From JAJTHC01 sp044348005 (GTDB lineage Bacteria > Cyanobacteriota > Vampirovibrionia > Vampirovibrionales > JAJTHC01), in the NCBI GenBank assembly GCA_044348005.1, contig JBIKTR010000004.1:87528-151527 (forward strand): a stretch of 64,000 bases of DNA. The letters run 5' to 3'. Of the stretch, positions 16,439-26,400 are shown one piece after another (position 1 is the stretch's first letter; every line of letters begins with the position of its first letter). A program made the position numbers and the translations under genes. Under the pieces are notes generated by a model. It had not been told where the DNA came from. It did no database searches and saw only the letters and a program-made list of their open reading frames with translations.

Positions 16439-17139
16439 GGCAGTAAATGGGAACGAATCCAATAATGCAACGCGTATAAAAGCGGGGTAATACCCAGCGC
16501 CACGACTAACTTGACTTCATAATTAGAACGGCCAATTAAGAAAATTTCCTGCCACGAAAGTGTACCCGCAAAGGCAATACTGGTTACAATAAAGGAGTCA
16601 AACCCTTGGGAAATAAGCGTTGAACCCGTCGCCCTTAGCCCAATGAATCGATTGCCCGTCCATTGTTTGAATAAGGAAAAAATGGTGATGTCCAGAAATT
16701 GAGAAAATAAGTACGCCGTTAAAGACGCCACAATCATACCCGTAAAGTTGTTGGCCACTTGATGAAACGCCACCGCAGAAATCGGCGAATGGGGGGTGAT
16801 TGGCAAGGTTTCTAAAAAACGAAACACCCCGTAAAAGCCTAGAGCCACCGCAAAGCCAAGCCAAGTCACTCGTTTGGCGCCTGCGTTACCGTAAAATTCG
16901 TTCAACAAATCCGTGAGCAAAAACGTCACAGGAAAGGTAATAATCCCCGCTGAAATGAGGCGTTCGCCCAACAACGGCAGATGCAACGGAATCAACACCG
17001 CCCCCGTGAGGTTGGCCACAATGAGTGAGGTACAAAACACCACGGACATCAAGGTAAACAAGGTGCCTTGTGCATTGACGCCTTCAATTTCAGGCAAAAT
17101 CCACTGCTTTAAGGTGTGTAACTGGCGTAAGGCATTCAT
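16408..17139 (-). CDS. yhhQ: Queuosine-precursor transporter (YhhQ/DUF165)
   Basis: 243 residues with about six membrane helices. The family imports preQ0/preQ1 for queuosine tRNA modification. FLLTDLLNEFYG, the family's conserved D..NE.YG motif, and ITIFSLFKQWTG plus GSTLISQGFDSFIV are visible. Divergent from coaE; both starts lie around an AT-rich promoter block (17160-17195). I saw no preQ1 riboswitch in its leader. Its end overlaps the PPTase end by 31 bp. Confidence 0.9.
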   Translation of the reverse strand: MNALRQLHTLKQWILPEIEGVNAQGTLFTLMSVVFCTSLIVANLTGAVLIPLHLPLLGERLISAGIITFPVTFLLTDLLNEFYGNAGAKRVTWLGFAVALGFYGVFRFLETLPITPHSPISAVAFHQVANNFTGMIVASLTAYLFSQFLDITIFSLFKQWTGNRFIGLRATGSTLISQGFDSFIVTSIAFAGTLSWQEIFLIGRSNYEVKLVVALGITPLLYALHYWIRSHLLPYGKPKATAT

Positions 17140-17162
17140 GCGTTTTAAAACAGACTTTCATC

Positions 17163-17195
17163 ATACTATATATATAAGGTATAATATCATAAAAG
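17163..17195 (+). promoter_or_regulatory. Bidirectional AT-rich promoter block (coaE and yhhQ)
   Basis: TATAAT at about 17180-17185 serves coaE, with a weak upstream TTTCAT. The opposite strand has TATAGT-like boxes for yhhQ within the alternating TATATATA stretch. Confidence 0.5.
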
Positions 17196-17209
17196 GAGCA
17201 AATAAAGCT

Positions 17210-17803
17210 ATGGTAAAACGCATCGGCATTACAGGCGCAATAGGGACGGGCAAAAGTACCGTAGGGCGTTTATTGGAAGCCCAAGGCTACCCCGTGATTG
17301 ATGCCGATGAGGTGGTGCATCAGGCGTTGGCAGAAAATACGGCCGTTCATCACGCCTTGCGCGAGCAGATGGGCAATGAACTCTTTGATCAGCGCACAGG
17401 TCAACCATCTCGACCCGCATTGGCGAAGCGAATTTTTCAAAACGACACAGATAAATTGTTTTTAGAACGTCTTCTTCACCCGATTGTGCGTCAAGAAATT
17501 GAGCGCTTTTTTACGCAGTATCAAGCCAAAGACTTGGCGTTTGCCTTGGTGCCCCTATTATTTGAAAGCGGATTAGAGCCGTTTTATGATGAAGTGTGGT
17601 GTGTGGCTTGTTCCCCTGCAATCCAAGTAAGCCGATTAAAAGTAAACCGCGGTATGACGGATGAGCAAATCCAAGCACGACTGAGCAATCAGTGGGCGTT
17701 GGACGAAAAAATCAAGCGTTCTGATCGCGTGTTATGGAACGACGGTTCACTTCAAGCCCTACAAACGCAGGTAGAACAAGCCCTTTCGAACACTATAAAG
17801 TAA
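17210..17803 (+). CDS. coaE: Dephospho-CoA kinase
   Basis: 197 residues from ATG 17210, with AAGGAG 11 nt upstream; the frame is open further upstream but that part overlaps yhhQ. It phosphorylates dephospho-CoA in the last step of CoA synthesis. P-loop GAIGTGKST at 8-16, the DADEVVHQAL segment, PLLFESG, and the NRGMTDEQIQARLSNQW lid are typical. The final codons (CTTTCGAACACTATAAA) are identical to the end of a MITE-like repeat at 35563-35579, so the C-terminus LSNTIK may be repeat-derived. Confidence 0.95.
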   Translation: MVKRIGITGAIGTGKSTVGRLLEAQGYPVIDADEVVHQALAENTAVHHALREQMGNELFDQRTGQPSRPALAKRIFQNDTDKLFLERLLHPIVRQEIERFFTQYQAKDLAFALVPLLFESGLEPFYDEVWCVACSPAIQVSRLKVNRGMTDEQIQARLSNQWALDEKIKRSDRVLWNDGSLQALQTQVEQALSNTIK

Positions 17804-17824
17804 AAGTCGTGGTTCTAGCGAATG

Positions 17825-18775
17825 CTAGGGAGACATCGCATCACAGGCCGTCCACAAATCCTTAAACAGCGGAGACGACAAATAACGTTCCCCATTGGAA
17901 CACTGAATGGTGACAATCAGTTGGCCGTTTGATTCAGGACGCTTGGCCACTTCAAGGGCGGCCCACACATTGGCCCCAGAAGAAATGCCCGACATCATGC
18001 CTTCTTTTAAGGCCAAGTCTTTCGCCACCGTCATGGCGGTTTCAGAAGAAACGGGGATGATTTCATCAATGACGTGGGGGTCTAAAATACTCGGCACAAA
18101 ACCTGCCCCGATGCCTTGAATCAGATGAGGGCCAGCAACTTGCCCACTCAAAACGGCACTTTCAGCCGGTTCAACCGCAATGATTTTAATGTGAGGGTTT
18201 TGTTCCTTCAAAAAACGCCCAACCCCTGTAATGGTCCCCCCTGTGCCCACCCCCGCAATAAAGACATCCACCTTGCCTTGGGTGCTTTGCCAAATTTCAG
18301 GGGCGGTGGTTTTATAATGAATTGCTGAATTGGCGGGGTTGCCGAATTGATCCAACAAATAGGCATTGGGAGTCGATTCAACAAGGGTTTGGGCATATTC
18401 ACAGGCGCCCTTCATGCCGAGAGAAGCAGGGGTGAGTTGGACATCCGCACCATAGGCTTTTAAAATCACCCGACGTTCCATGGAACAGTTTTCAGGCATC
18501 ACAATAATGAGCCGATACCCTTTGACCGCGGCTACCATGGCAAGGGCAATACCGCTATTGCCACTGGTGGGTTCAACCAACACACTTTGGCTGGGGTGAA
18601 TCAGGCCTTTGGCTTCGGCCTCTTCAATCAAGTACAGGCCGACACGATCCTTAATGCTACCCCCTGGGAGTCGGGATTCTTGTTTGACGGCGATTTGAGC
18701 GTGCAGGCCTTGGCTCAGCGCGTTGAGCAAGACCAAGGGGGTATCTTTAATGGTTTGGGTAATACAGTCCACCAA
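17825..18775 (-). CDS. cysK: Cysteine synthase A
   Basis: 316 residues from ATG 18775, preceded by AAAGGAA; the 18 extra upstream codons are not family-like. It makes cysteine from O-acetylserine and sulfide with PLP. Seen: LPGGSIKDR (PLP Lys), PTSGNSGIALAM (phosphate-side loop), GVGTGGTITGVGRFL and GMMSGISSGANVWAALEVA. A close alternative is a cystathionine beta-synthase-like or O-phosphoserine-using enzyme, but length and motifs favour CysK. Upstream lies a strong minus-strand terminator (18861-18900) and a perfect tandem repeat carrying two TATACT boxes. Confidence 0.93.
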   Translation of the reverse strand: MVDCITQTIKDTPLVLLNALSQGLHAQIAVKQESRLPGGSIKDRVGLYLIEEAEAKGLIHPSQSVLVEPTSGNSGIALAMVAAVKGYRLIIVMPENCSMERRVILKAYGADVQLTPASLGMKGACEYAQTLVESTPNAYLLDQFGNPANSAIHYKTTAPEIWQSTQGKVDVFIAGVGTGGTITGVGRFLKEQNPHIKIIAVEPAESAVLSGQVAGPHLIQGIGAGFVPSILDPHVIDEIIPVSSETAMTVAKDLALKEGMMSGISSGANVWAALEVAKRPESNGQLIVTIQCSNGERYLSSPLFKDLWTACDAMSP

Positions 18776-18819
18776 CATGCGGGGGGGTGTTCCTTTTAAT
18801 GAAGAACTAGAGACTTTAC

Positions 18820-18841
18820 AGTATAGCAAAAGTATAGCAAA
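18820..18841 (-). promoter_or_regulatory. Tandem duplicated -10-like element before cysK
   Basis: AGTATAGCAAA occurs twice head-to-tail (18820-18830, 18831-18841); on the cysK strand this is two TTTGCTATACT units 45-66 bp before the ATG. Each supplies a TATACT box, so this is either two start points or a repeated operator. Confidence 0.5.
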
Positions 18842-18860
18842 AAAGTCTGGGAATCTCTCT

Positions 18861-18900
18861 AAAAAAGAAAAACCGCTGGTTTTCTTAAAACACCCAGCGG
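18861..18900 (-). terminator. Intrinsic terminator upstream of cysK
   Basis: On the minus strand CCGCTGG, a 14-base loop, CCAGCGG and a run TTTTTCTTTTTT. It ends transcripts arriving from the mraY/aminotransferase side about 390 bp after the aminotransferase stop and isolates cysK. Confidence 0.85.
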
Positions 18901-19050
18901 CAAACCCAATTTGACCAGAATAAAAGTAAAAAGCGTCAGACTCCTGTACAGTGGAGCAACTGGCTTTGTAAATCTATCTTAATAAAATAAAAACAGGCAG
19001 AAATAATGCCCAATCGTTACAATGTGCAATGTTTGTTTCAACACATCACT

Positions 19051-19287
19051 TAGGTGGTGTCGACATTTATAGTGTCGAGGGTATAGAGAAAAAGCGAAGG
19101 TATTTTAAATGACGTGAAAAAATGACTAAATTGAGCCTTCTATAGGGTTCGAAAGATAAAATAGGCGATGAGGCTATTCTAGGAGCCTAGATTTTTTTGT
19201 GCGGGCGTGTACACAGACGACCATAACCAAACAAAAAAATCGCAGCGACAACGAAGAGACCATAGACCGTTTTATCTCGCGAACACG
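19051..19287. repeat. MITE-like element, copy A, with flanking related sequence
   Basis: The inverted ends are TTCGAAAGATAAAAT (from 19148) and GTTTTATCTCGCGAA (to about 19283). Inside, 19172-19191 and 19245-19277 match the inverted copy B (34069-34088 exactly; 33983-34015 with one mismatch). TAGGTGGTGTCGAC at 19051-19064 and GGCGTGTACACAGACG at 19204-19219 are shared with the 51326-51500 element. The inner hairpin AGGCT/AGCCT is followed by a T-run. No coding capacity. Confidence 0.7.
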
Positions 19288-19289
19288 AC

Positions 19290-20462
19290 CTAACTTAGGC
19301 GACGAATGGCCTCTTCTAAGGTGGCAATTTCTTTAGCAAAACAAATTCGCACAAACCCACTTCGAGGCGCTTGAACAAACGTACACCCCGGCACAACGGA
19401 AATCCCGGCCGTGTGAATAAGTTCTTTGGCCCAGCGCCATTCATCGTCCACCCCGAGCGTTTTTTTCAAATCAAGCCAAATATAATAGGCCCCTTCTGGC
19501 AAATAGGCCTGCGCCTGTTCAGCAGAAATGCCGAACGCCTGTACGACTTGCAAGGCCACACGACGTTTTTCGGCATAGGTGGCTTGAACTTCCGCTTGCA
19601 AAGTGGGGGTATACGCGTTCAAGGCTTCAGCAGCCACCAATTGAAAGAAGGTGTTGGTGCCTGCGGTGCTTAAGTCATGTAAGCTTCTAAAGGCGTGTGT
19701 GAATTCAGCAGGGCCCACCGCCCAACCGACTCGCCAACCTGTTGCGCTAATGAGTTTTGAACACGAACCAAGCGTCACGGTTCGTTCCGCCATGCCTGCC
19801 ATGCGAGCCAACGGCGTAAAGGTGCGCCCGTCGTAAAGGAGCTGATCGTACACTTCATCCGTCAAACACCACAAATTGTGTTGAATCGCTACATCGGCCA
19901 GGGCGTGCAGTTCGGCGTCCGTCAACACCCGCCCCGTTGGATTGTTCGGATTGTTGATCAAGATCGCCTTAGTGTTTGGGGTAATAAGGGCGTCTAAAAC
20001 TTCTGCTTCAATGCGAAAATCAGGCGCTTTTAAGGGGTAAAAAACGGGAATGGCCCCTAAGCTTTTGACTAAATCATGATACGGTTCATAAAAGGGTTCA
20101 AAAACAAGGACTTCATCGCCCGCGTTGACGAACGCTTTTAAGGCCAAATACAACGCTTCTGTGGCGCCACAGGTAATGGTGACTTCACGTTCAGCGTCGT
20201 AATGTAGACCATAAAAACGCTGGTAATACGACGCCACCGCTTCACGCGTTTGACGGGCGCCCCAGGTGTTACGCAGCTGGTGAAGATCTTTGCCTTGTGC
20301 CAAGACGTCTTCATAAGCGGCTAACACCCAAGGGGGGGGATCGTAATCAGGCAAGCCTTCGGCCAAATTAAGCGCCTGTTTTTCCACCGCCAAACGAGAC
20401 ATTTCACAGATTAACGATTCCTGCACCCCTTGCGTGATGCGAGACAATGGCGGAATCCACAT
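19290..20462 (-). CDS. Class I/II PLP aminotransferase
   Basis: 390 residues, fold-type I. Motifs: the N-terminal NLAEGLPDYDPP, ITCGATEAL, NNPNNPTG, the DEVY motif, and SCSKLISATGWRVGW with the PLP Lys. The overall look is close to methionine/kynurenine-type aminotransferases (YbdL group) rather than aspartate or histidinol-phosphate enzymes, but the substrate is not defined. Its ATG overlaps the mraY stop by one base (TAATG), so it is co-translated with the murF-mraY cell-wall operon, an unusual partner. A MITE-like repeat abuts its 3' end. Confidence 0.9.
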   Translation of the reverse strand: MWIPPLSRITQGVQESLICEMSRLAVEKQALNLAEGLPDYDPPPWVLAAYEDVLAQGKDLHQLRNTWGARQTREAVASYYQRFYGLHYDAEREVTITCGATEALYLALKAFVNAGDEVLVFEPFYEPYHDLVKSLGAIPVFYPLKAPDFRIEAEVLDALITPNTKAILINNPNNPTGRVLTDAELHALADVAIQHNLWCLTDEVYDQLLYDGRTFTPLARMAGMAERTVTLGSCSKLISATGWRVGWAVGPAEFTHAFRSLHDLSTAGTNTFFQLVAAEALNAYTPTLQAEVQATYAEKRRVALQVVQAFGISAEQAQAYLPEGAYYIWLDLKKTLGVDDEWRWAKELIHTAGISVVPGCTFVQAPRSGFVRICFAKEIATLEEAIRRLS

Positions 20463-21535
20463 TAGTGTAAGACCCCGTTAAATCGCTGTAAATACAAGGT
20501 CAACATGCACAATAGGCCATGAAACAAAACAAACGCATTGACCACGTGAGTTTCATGCCAACCACAGAGTTCAAAATGGTGATGAAAGGGGGCCATTTTA
20601 AAGAAGCGTTTTTTCCAGAGTTGAAAGCCCACAATTTGAATCAGCACACTGAGTGCTTCAAGCGTAAAAATGCCCGCGCTCAGCAGTAACCACGCATCTT
20701 GATGGGTCATTAGGCCCACTGTGGCGATCAATCCGCCCAGCGCAAGGCTCCCAGAATCTCCCATAAACACGCGGGCGGGAAATTTGTTGTATACCAAAAA
20801 AGCAATTAAACAAGGAAGAATTAACACACACAATAATAAAGAAGGAAAATAGGTTTGCGCGTGAGCTTGGGTGATTAAAAACAAGGCAAAGGCATAAAAG
20901 GTAAGCGCAGTGGTGCTTCCTGCCAAGCTGTCAAGGCCATCCGTTAAGTTGACGGCGTTAGACAAGGCCGTAACAGCAAAGGTGGCGTACAATATATATT
21001 GCCACGCTTCTAAACGAAGCACGTGATGAAACACATGCACGTGGGTGTCGCCCACCACAAACACCATAATCAGCCCCAAAATGATGCCAATCCCCGCTTG
21101 TACAACGAGTTTGGTTCTGGCACCAAGGCCTTTGTTGTGTTGTTTAAGCACTTTAGCAAGGTCGTCCCACATGCCTAGGCCCATAAGGCTCAAGCATATG
21201 ACGAGTGGGGTGTAAAAATAGGGCGACGGTAAAATATGTTCGGCTTGTTTGACAGCTTGCATGACCCCCGCCATGATTAAGGACACCAGAACCCACAAGG
21301 TAATTAAGAAAATGCCTCCGCCTGTTGGGGTGCCTTGTTTAGACTGGTGCGAATCGGGGCCTTCTTCACGAATAAATTGTTGCACACGCAGTGATTTAAG
21401 GAAGTTAATGAACAACGGAAAACCAATCAAACCTAAGCCAAAGGCAATCAACACAGCGGGTAAAATAAAAATGAGTTGCGATTTAAGTAAAGGAACCAAG
21501 TGGGCTTGTTGAATGAGTTCTATAAAAGTATTCAT
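20462..21535 (-). CDS. mraY: Phospho-N-acetylmuramoyl-pentapeptide transferase
   Basis: 357 residues, about ten membrane helices. Transfers phospho-MurNAc-pentapeptide to undecaprenyl phosphate, giving lipid I at the inner membrane. Seen: QGTPTGGG, MWDDLAK, NAVNLTDGLDSLAGS (catalytic Asp pair), GDSGSLALGG and HHHFELCGWHE. ATG 21535 overlaps the murF stop as ATGA. Together with murF this is a fragment of the usual division/cell-wall cluster; murD and ftsW lie 15 kb away. Confidence 0.96.
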   Translation of the reverse strand: MNTFIELIQQAHLVPLLKSQLIFILPAVLIAFGLGLIGFPLFINFLKSLRVQQFIREEGPDSHQSKQGTPTGGGIFLITLWVLVSLIMAGVMQAVKQAEHILPSPYFYTPLVICLSLMGLGMWDDLAKVLKQHNKGLGARTKLVVQAGIGIILGLIMVFVVGDTHVHVFHHVLRLEAWQYILYATFAVTALSNAVNLTDGLDSLAGSTTALTFYAFALFLITQAHAQTYFPSLLLCVLILPCLIAFLVYNKFPARVFMGDSGSLALGGLIATVGLMTHQDAWLLLSAGIFTLEALSVLIQIVGFQLWKKRFFKMAPFHHHFELCGWHETHVVNAFVLFHGLLCMLTLYLQRFNGVLH

Positions 21536-22989
21536 AAAGCGAAATGCCCCCATTCGGATGCGGTGTATGGATATGATTCTAAGAAGGGGATTACCCGTTC
21601 AAGGGCATGAAAACGACTGCCTTTTAAGAAGTAGGCGATGGGCGTTTTGTGGCCTACTTTGTGACCTAATTTGTGGCCTAAGGTATTTATACAGTCGACT
21701 TTAAAGGACTCAAGGGCGTGTAAAAAGTCTTCTGTTGTGGGGTAAATCACGGTGTTTTCGTTCAAGGAAAGGCCCTGCCATTCTTCACCGACAAGCACCA
21801 CGCCTTGCACGCCTTCAGCAGTAGCAGCGACTTGATACACGTCTGCATGATAGGTCAAAGACGCTTGGCCCAATTCTTTCATACTCCCTAGAATCAGGAT
21901 TCGCGCGGGGTGATCTTCTAGTGAAGTAGCGAAAAACGCGTTTAAGCTGGCGTTCATACTAGCGGGGTTGGCGTTATAGGCATCGTTAATCAGGGTATTG
22001 CTGTTGGGCAGTTCAAGACGCTCAAAGCGTCCGCTTTGAGAGGTAAAGGATGCCAAAGCATCCGCGACGGCTTGGGTGGAAAGGCCAAGCACTTTGGCGA
22101 TTTTAATCACCCCCAAAAGGTTCGACACCTGATGTTGCCCCGGTAATGGGGAATGAAACGCCACCCCTTCAACGCTAAAGCGAAAGGTGCCATCGGGCAA
22201 CGCGACCATGTTTTCAGCGTCTTTTATATCGTAACGCCAGTGGGTCAAATGGGCCAAGGAAAGTTCAGCCAGTCGGGCTTCAAGGTAGGGGTCGTTACCG
22301 TTTGAAACCAACGTACTTTTTAGGCCTTCAACCAATTCGCACTTGGCGATGGCCGTATTTTCTAGCGTGCCGAGCAATTCAAGGTGGGCAGGCCCAATGT
22401 TAATCAATAGCCCAATATCGGGTTCGGCCATCAGGCTCAAGCGTCTAATTTGACCTAGGCCTCGCATGCCCATTTCAACAATCGCGATTTCGGTGTCTTT
22501 TTCAAGGGCCAAAAGCGTTTGAGCCACCCCAATATCGTTATTACAATTCCCCTGCGTGGCTTGTGTGGGGCGACTTTGCTTAAAAACGTGAAAGAGATAT
22601 TCTTTTAAAGTGCTTTTGCCTGAACTGCCTGTTAAGCCAATCACAGTGGCCAAAGAGCGTCTGCGGTGAAAGCGAGCCAGTACTTGAAGGGCCTCTAGGG
22701 TGTCTTTCACCAACAGGAGTGTGAGATTCTTTAAGGCGTGAGATTGATTGAAATGGCTGTTGTAATACCGTTCTTCACAAAACGCCACTAACACGCCCGA
22801 ATCAGCCACGGACGCCAAATAATCATGCCCGTCAAAACGTTCGCCCACCAACGGTAAAAAAAGGTCGTGCGCCTTTAGGTGACGAGAATCCGTACTAATG
22901 GAAAAGCATACACTAGAATCGGGCGGTCCATGAAGTACGCGGGCTTGTGTGGCTTGCACCAATTCAGCGAAGCTAAAAGTCGCTGTCAT
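21532..22989 (-). CDS. murF: UDP-MurNAc-tripeptide:D-Ala-D-Ala ligase
   Basis: 485 residues, adding D-Ala-D-Ala to the cytosolic muropeptide with ATP. Seen: GLTGSSGKSTLKE (ATP loop), TQGNCNNDIGV, EMGMRGLGQI, NIGPAHLELLG and NDAYNANPASM. Near the C-terminus LGHKLGHKVGHK forms a three-unit tetrapeptide repeat just before the conserved LKGSR, an odd local expansion. The ATG follows directly after GGGGGGGATAATCCT, where the G-run may act as the ribosome site. It starts 16 bp after the XRE regulator gene and overlaps mraY, so all four may form one operon. Confidence 0.95.
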   Translation of the reverse strand: MTATFSFAELVQATQARVLHGPPDSSVCFSISTDSRHLKAHDLFLPLVGERFDGHDYLASVADSGVLVAFCEERYYNSHFNQSHALKNLTLLLVKDTLEALQVLARFHRRRSLATVIGLTGSSGKSTLKEYLFHVFKQSRPTQATQGNCNNDIGVAQTLLALEKDTEIAIVEMGMRGLGQIRRLSLMAEPDIGLLINIGPAHLELLGTLENTAIAKCELVEGLKSTLVSNGNDPYLEARLAELSLAHLTHWRYDIKDAENMVALPDGTFRFSVEGVAFHSPLPGQHQVSNLLGVIKIAKVLGLSTQAVADALASFTSQSGRFERLELPNSNTLINDAYNANPASMNASLNAFFATSLEDHPARILILGSMKELGQASLTYHADVYQVAATAEGVQGVVLVGEEWQGLSLNENTVIYPTTEDFLHALESFKVDCINTLGHKLGHKVGHKTPIAYFLKGSRFHALERVIPFLESYPYTASEWGHFAL

Positions 22990-23004
22990 AGGATTATCCC
23001 CCCC

Positions 23005-23220
23005 CTAAAATAGCTTCTGCTGAACGGGTTCAGCTTCAAATAAATCCCCGACGGCACAATCTAAAATATCACACAATCTGTCCATATTTTCGTAGTTGGG
23101 TTGGGTACGACCGCTGGCCCATGAATAAATGGTTTGTTGAGGCAACCCCATTTCTTTGGCCAATTTATAGAGGCTCCAGGCTTTACGTTCGCGAGCGACA
23201 TCTTTAAGCTTAATTTTCAT
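23005..23220 (-). CDS. XRE/Cro-type helix-turn-helix regulator
   Basis: 71 residues from ATG 23220 with GAGGG 6 nt upstream; the frame is open for 50 more codons that look non-coding. The HTH_3 fold is clear: LYKLAKEMGLPQQTIYSWASG, then NYENMDRLCDILDCAVGDLF. First gene before murF-mraY-aminotransferase, so it may control them or itself. An ATACTAAACAGTAT dyad lies in its upstream region. Confidence 0.85.
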   Translation of the reverse strand: MKIKLKDVARERKAWSLYKLAKEMGLPQQTIYSWASGRTQPNYENMDRLCDILDCAVGDLFEAEPVQQKLF

Positions 23221-23257
23221 AGGGAACCCTCTAAATACTTCAAATGCTTGTTGAGTC

Positions 23258-23275
23258 AACATACTAAACAGTATA
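23258..23275. promoter_or_regulatory. Dyad operator upstream of the XRE regulator
   Basis: ATACT-AAAC-AGTAT, perfect 5 bp arms, at about 23261-23274, some 40 bp before the regulator ATG and just upstream of a possible TTGACT-16-TATTTA promoter on the minus strand. Suited to autoregulation. Confidence 0.5.
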
Positions 23276-23476
23276 CGGCCTATACAAAAAAGCATCAAGT
23301 CTTTTTTCTTGACTGCTGTCCCAGCCCCTAAGAATCCCCTGTGTGAATGAACTTGATCCTTATCGATCAACCAAAGAAGGGAGATGACACAAGGGCCAAC
23401 ACGAAAGCGCTACAGCAAGTCCTTATAATAAAAAGTGTGTACCCCTAACGGTTTCCCTAATTATTGAGGTGTCTAA

Positions 23477-26400
23477 ATGTTTAGCCCATTTGTTAATCCA
23501 CTTTTGTGTAAAAAAACGGCTCAAACCCTAGGTGCCGTGTTAGGTGTTACCGCATTATTGGTGGGGGGATTCGAACACGCTTTGGCCGCGTCAAGCCTTC
23601 CAGCTTCGGCTCAATCGGGGGTTAGGCTTTATAATCGAGGGTTGGTGGCTCAGTCTTTAAAGGTATTTAGATCCACCGTCAAACGAAACCCCACCAATGC
23701 CTTGGCCTACACGTGGCTAGGTAAAGCCTATAAAAAACAAGGGGGGCAAACCAATCAGGCTTTAGCGATTCAAGCCTTTGAAACCGCCTTGGAACTGGAT
23801 CCCACAGAAGCTACAGCCCTAAAAGAACTGGCGGAACTGTATAGTTGGGATCCAAACAAGCGCGCCGAAGCCACCCGTTTGCTACAACAGTACGTAAGTC
23901 TAAAACCGCAGGATTACAGTGCTGAAAAACAACTGGCCATGCTATACATATGGCAAGGGCTTTATGAAAAAGCCACCCCCTATGTAGAACATGTTCAAGC
24001 CTACTACCCCAAGGATGCTCCGTTTTTAACGGCTTATGCGCAATACCTGACTTATACAGGGCGCCCTTACGAAGCCGTCGAATTGTATGAAGGCCCCCTT
24101 AAGGCGCATTCCGCCAATGCTGGTGTGAATCTGCGTCAGGCTTATGTGGCGGCGTTGGTGAAAAGTGGGCAAACCGCGCAGGCCCGCACGATCTATCGCC
24201 AAATGCTTTCGGCGTCTGAAGTCAATGGCCGCTTGGATGACACCGTTTTAAATGCCTTAGCCGGCATGGCTTATGAACTAGGGGACTTTGAAGAAGCCCT
24301 TTCCATAGACAAAGAACTGCTTCATTCCACTAAAGTAGACGCCGTTCAAATCACCTTTCGCATGGCGCGTTCCTACCAGCACTTGGGGCATTATGAAAAA
24401 GCCTTGACGTTGTTTGGGGAATTGCACCATCAAGGCCGTTTAAACACGAATGAAAAAATTGAATACGCCGATGTATTGACTGAAGCAAGGGCCAAAGGCG
24501 TCACGGGTGTGGATCCCTCTCATATTGAAGAGATCTTTCATGAAGCCCTAAAAACCACGAACGACAAAGTGGGCCTTTCTTTAAGACTGGCACGCTTGTA
24601 TGCCACTCAAGCGGATGAATCCGCCAATGCGGTGAACTACTTTATTTATGCCGCTGAACGAGATGCCACCGGCAAAGCCAAAACGGAACTCATTGACTTT
24701 TTAAAATCGTTGGCCGAAAATCCGGCCGCCAATGTGCAAGAAGCTTATTCTAAAGCTTTGCACAGTTTCCCGAACGATCCTGAACTCACGGGTGTTTACG
24801 CGGAATATCTTTCGTGGAATGAAGCCACGCGCCCCCAAGCCTTAGAACAATTTTTAAAGCTGGCCCAAACCCAGCCCAAGGTTTCTAAAGCCTATGCTGA
24901 AAAAGTGGAACAAACGTTGGTGTGGCACCAAGCCAAACGCGAATACGTCACGTGGTACGAACTATTGGGCCAAGCCTACCCCACGATTCACGCCCACAAG
25001 CTCGCCTTGGCGCGTGCTTACTGGCAAGACAAATCTGCCACCCCTAATGTTGAAAAGGCCTATAGCCTTTACAATGAATTAATGCCCCTTTACGGTAAGG
25101 ATCCTAAATTTGTCAATGAATTTGCAGGTTTGTTAAGCCAAAGCCCTGACAAAAAAATGAAGGCGCGTGGCCTTGCGCTGGTGGAAGGCTTATATCTTCA
25201 AAATCCTACCGACTTGGGTTTAACGCTTGCGTACGCCAAGCAGTTAAGTTATTCTGGCAAGCAAAGCCACGCCATTAAATTGTTTGACAAAGTGTTGAGT
25301 CATTCTCCCCAATCCCGAGATGCGTTGGTAGGTAAAGCGAATGCTTATTTGTGGAATAGTGAAAATTATAAAGCCATTAAACTTCTCAACCAAGCGCGTC
25401 AAACCTACCCGCATGATTCAGAAATACTTCATTCACTAGCAGAAGCATATAAGGCCATTGGCCGTTATGACAAAGCCTTGGCGATTATGAAAGAAAGTAA
25501 GCAGATTCAGCCTGTGACCCCGTCATCCATAAGCGATGCATTTCTTGAAACAAAGGGGGCTGAATCCAACCAAGGGTTCATGGATGCTTTAAAGCCAGAA
25601 TCCGAGGCGTCTAATTTATCATCCAATACATCTACGCTACGGCAGCCTGGTAGAAATAAAATTGTGGACTTTGAGTCCACCGAAGCCTACCCCCTTATTG
25701 TATGGGAAGACGCCGCAAGTGACGTGCTTCCACAAACACAACGCACGACTCATCCCACCCCTCTAATCCCCCAACCCCTTGGCATGGATGAAACATTCGC
25801 CACCTTGCATCGTTTGCAACAACAGTCTTCTCAACAATTAGAACGCTTGCATACCAAAGTCAACGTCCTTAGCGATATGGCCCCAGGGCAGGCAGAAGTC
25901 ACTGGCGTTCGTTTGAATAAACCAGATCAATCAGCCTTTGCTTCGGGTTTTCATACGGCGCTTTCGAATCAATCCCATGTTCAAGATCTGGCCACCTATG
26001 GTGTGTTAGGGGAACTAAACGCTCAGGAAGACGTTGAACTAGGCATGGGGCAAACCATTATTTCAGACGAAGACCCCGCCGTGGGCAACTATGTCGGCGG
26101 AAGAGGCGACCTCTTTCAGCTCGACAAACTAACGGATTTAAATCGTGATATTAAAGAAGCCATGCGTCCGACCTTTCGTACAGGCTTTTTGTACACCTCT
26201 CAAGACGGTGAAGACACCACCAACAAGTTACGCCATTGGATTGTACCAAACCAAATTAGCTTTAACCTAACCCCCAATGTGCGCATGCGGGCAGGCTATG
26301 CCGTTCGAAACCTCATGATTCCCGCCATTCGGGACTACAACTTGAATCCTCGTAGCACGATGGCGCATCAGTACAGTTTAGGCACGAGCTTTGCCCTTAC

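Noticed and set aside
17105..17200. preQ1 riboswitch before the queuosine-precursor transporter
   Set aside because: I found no preQ1-I pattern (short stem plus A-rich tail and CTA motif) in the short leader.
18905..19050. T-box or cysteine-responsive riboswitch in front of cysK
   Set aside because: No T-box consensus was seen; the hairpins present are a plain terminator upstream of the promoter-like boxes.
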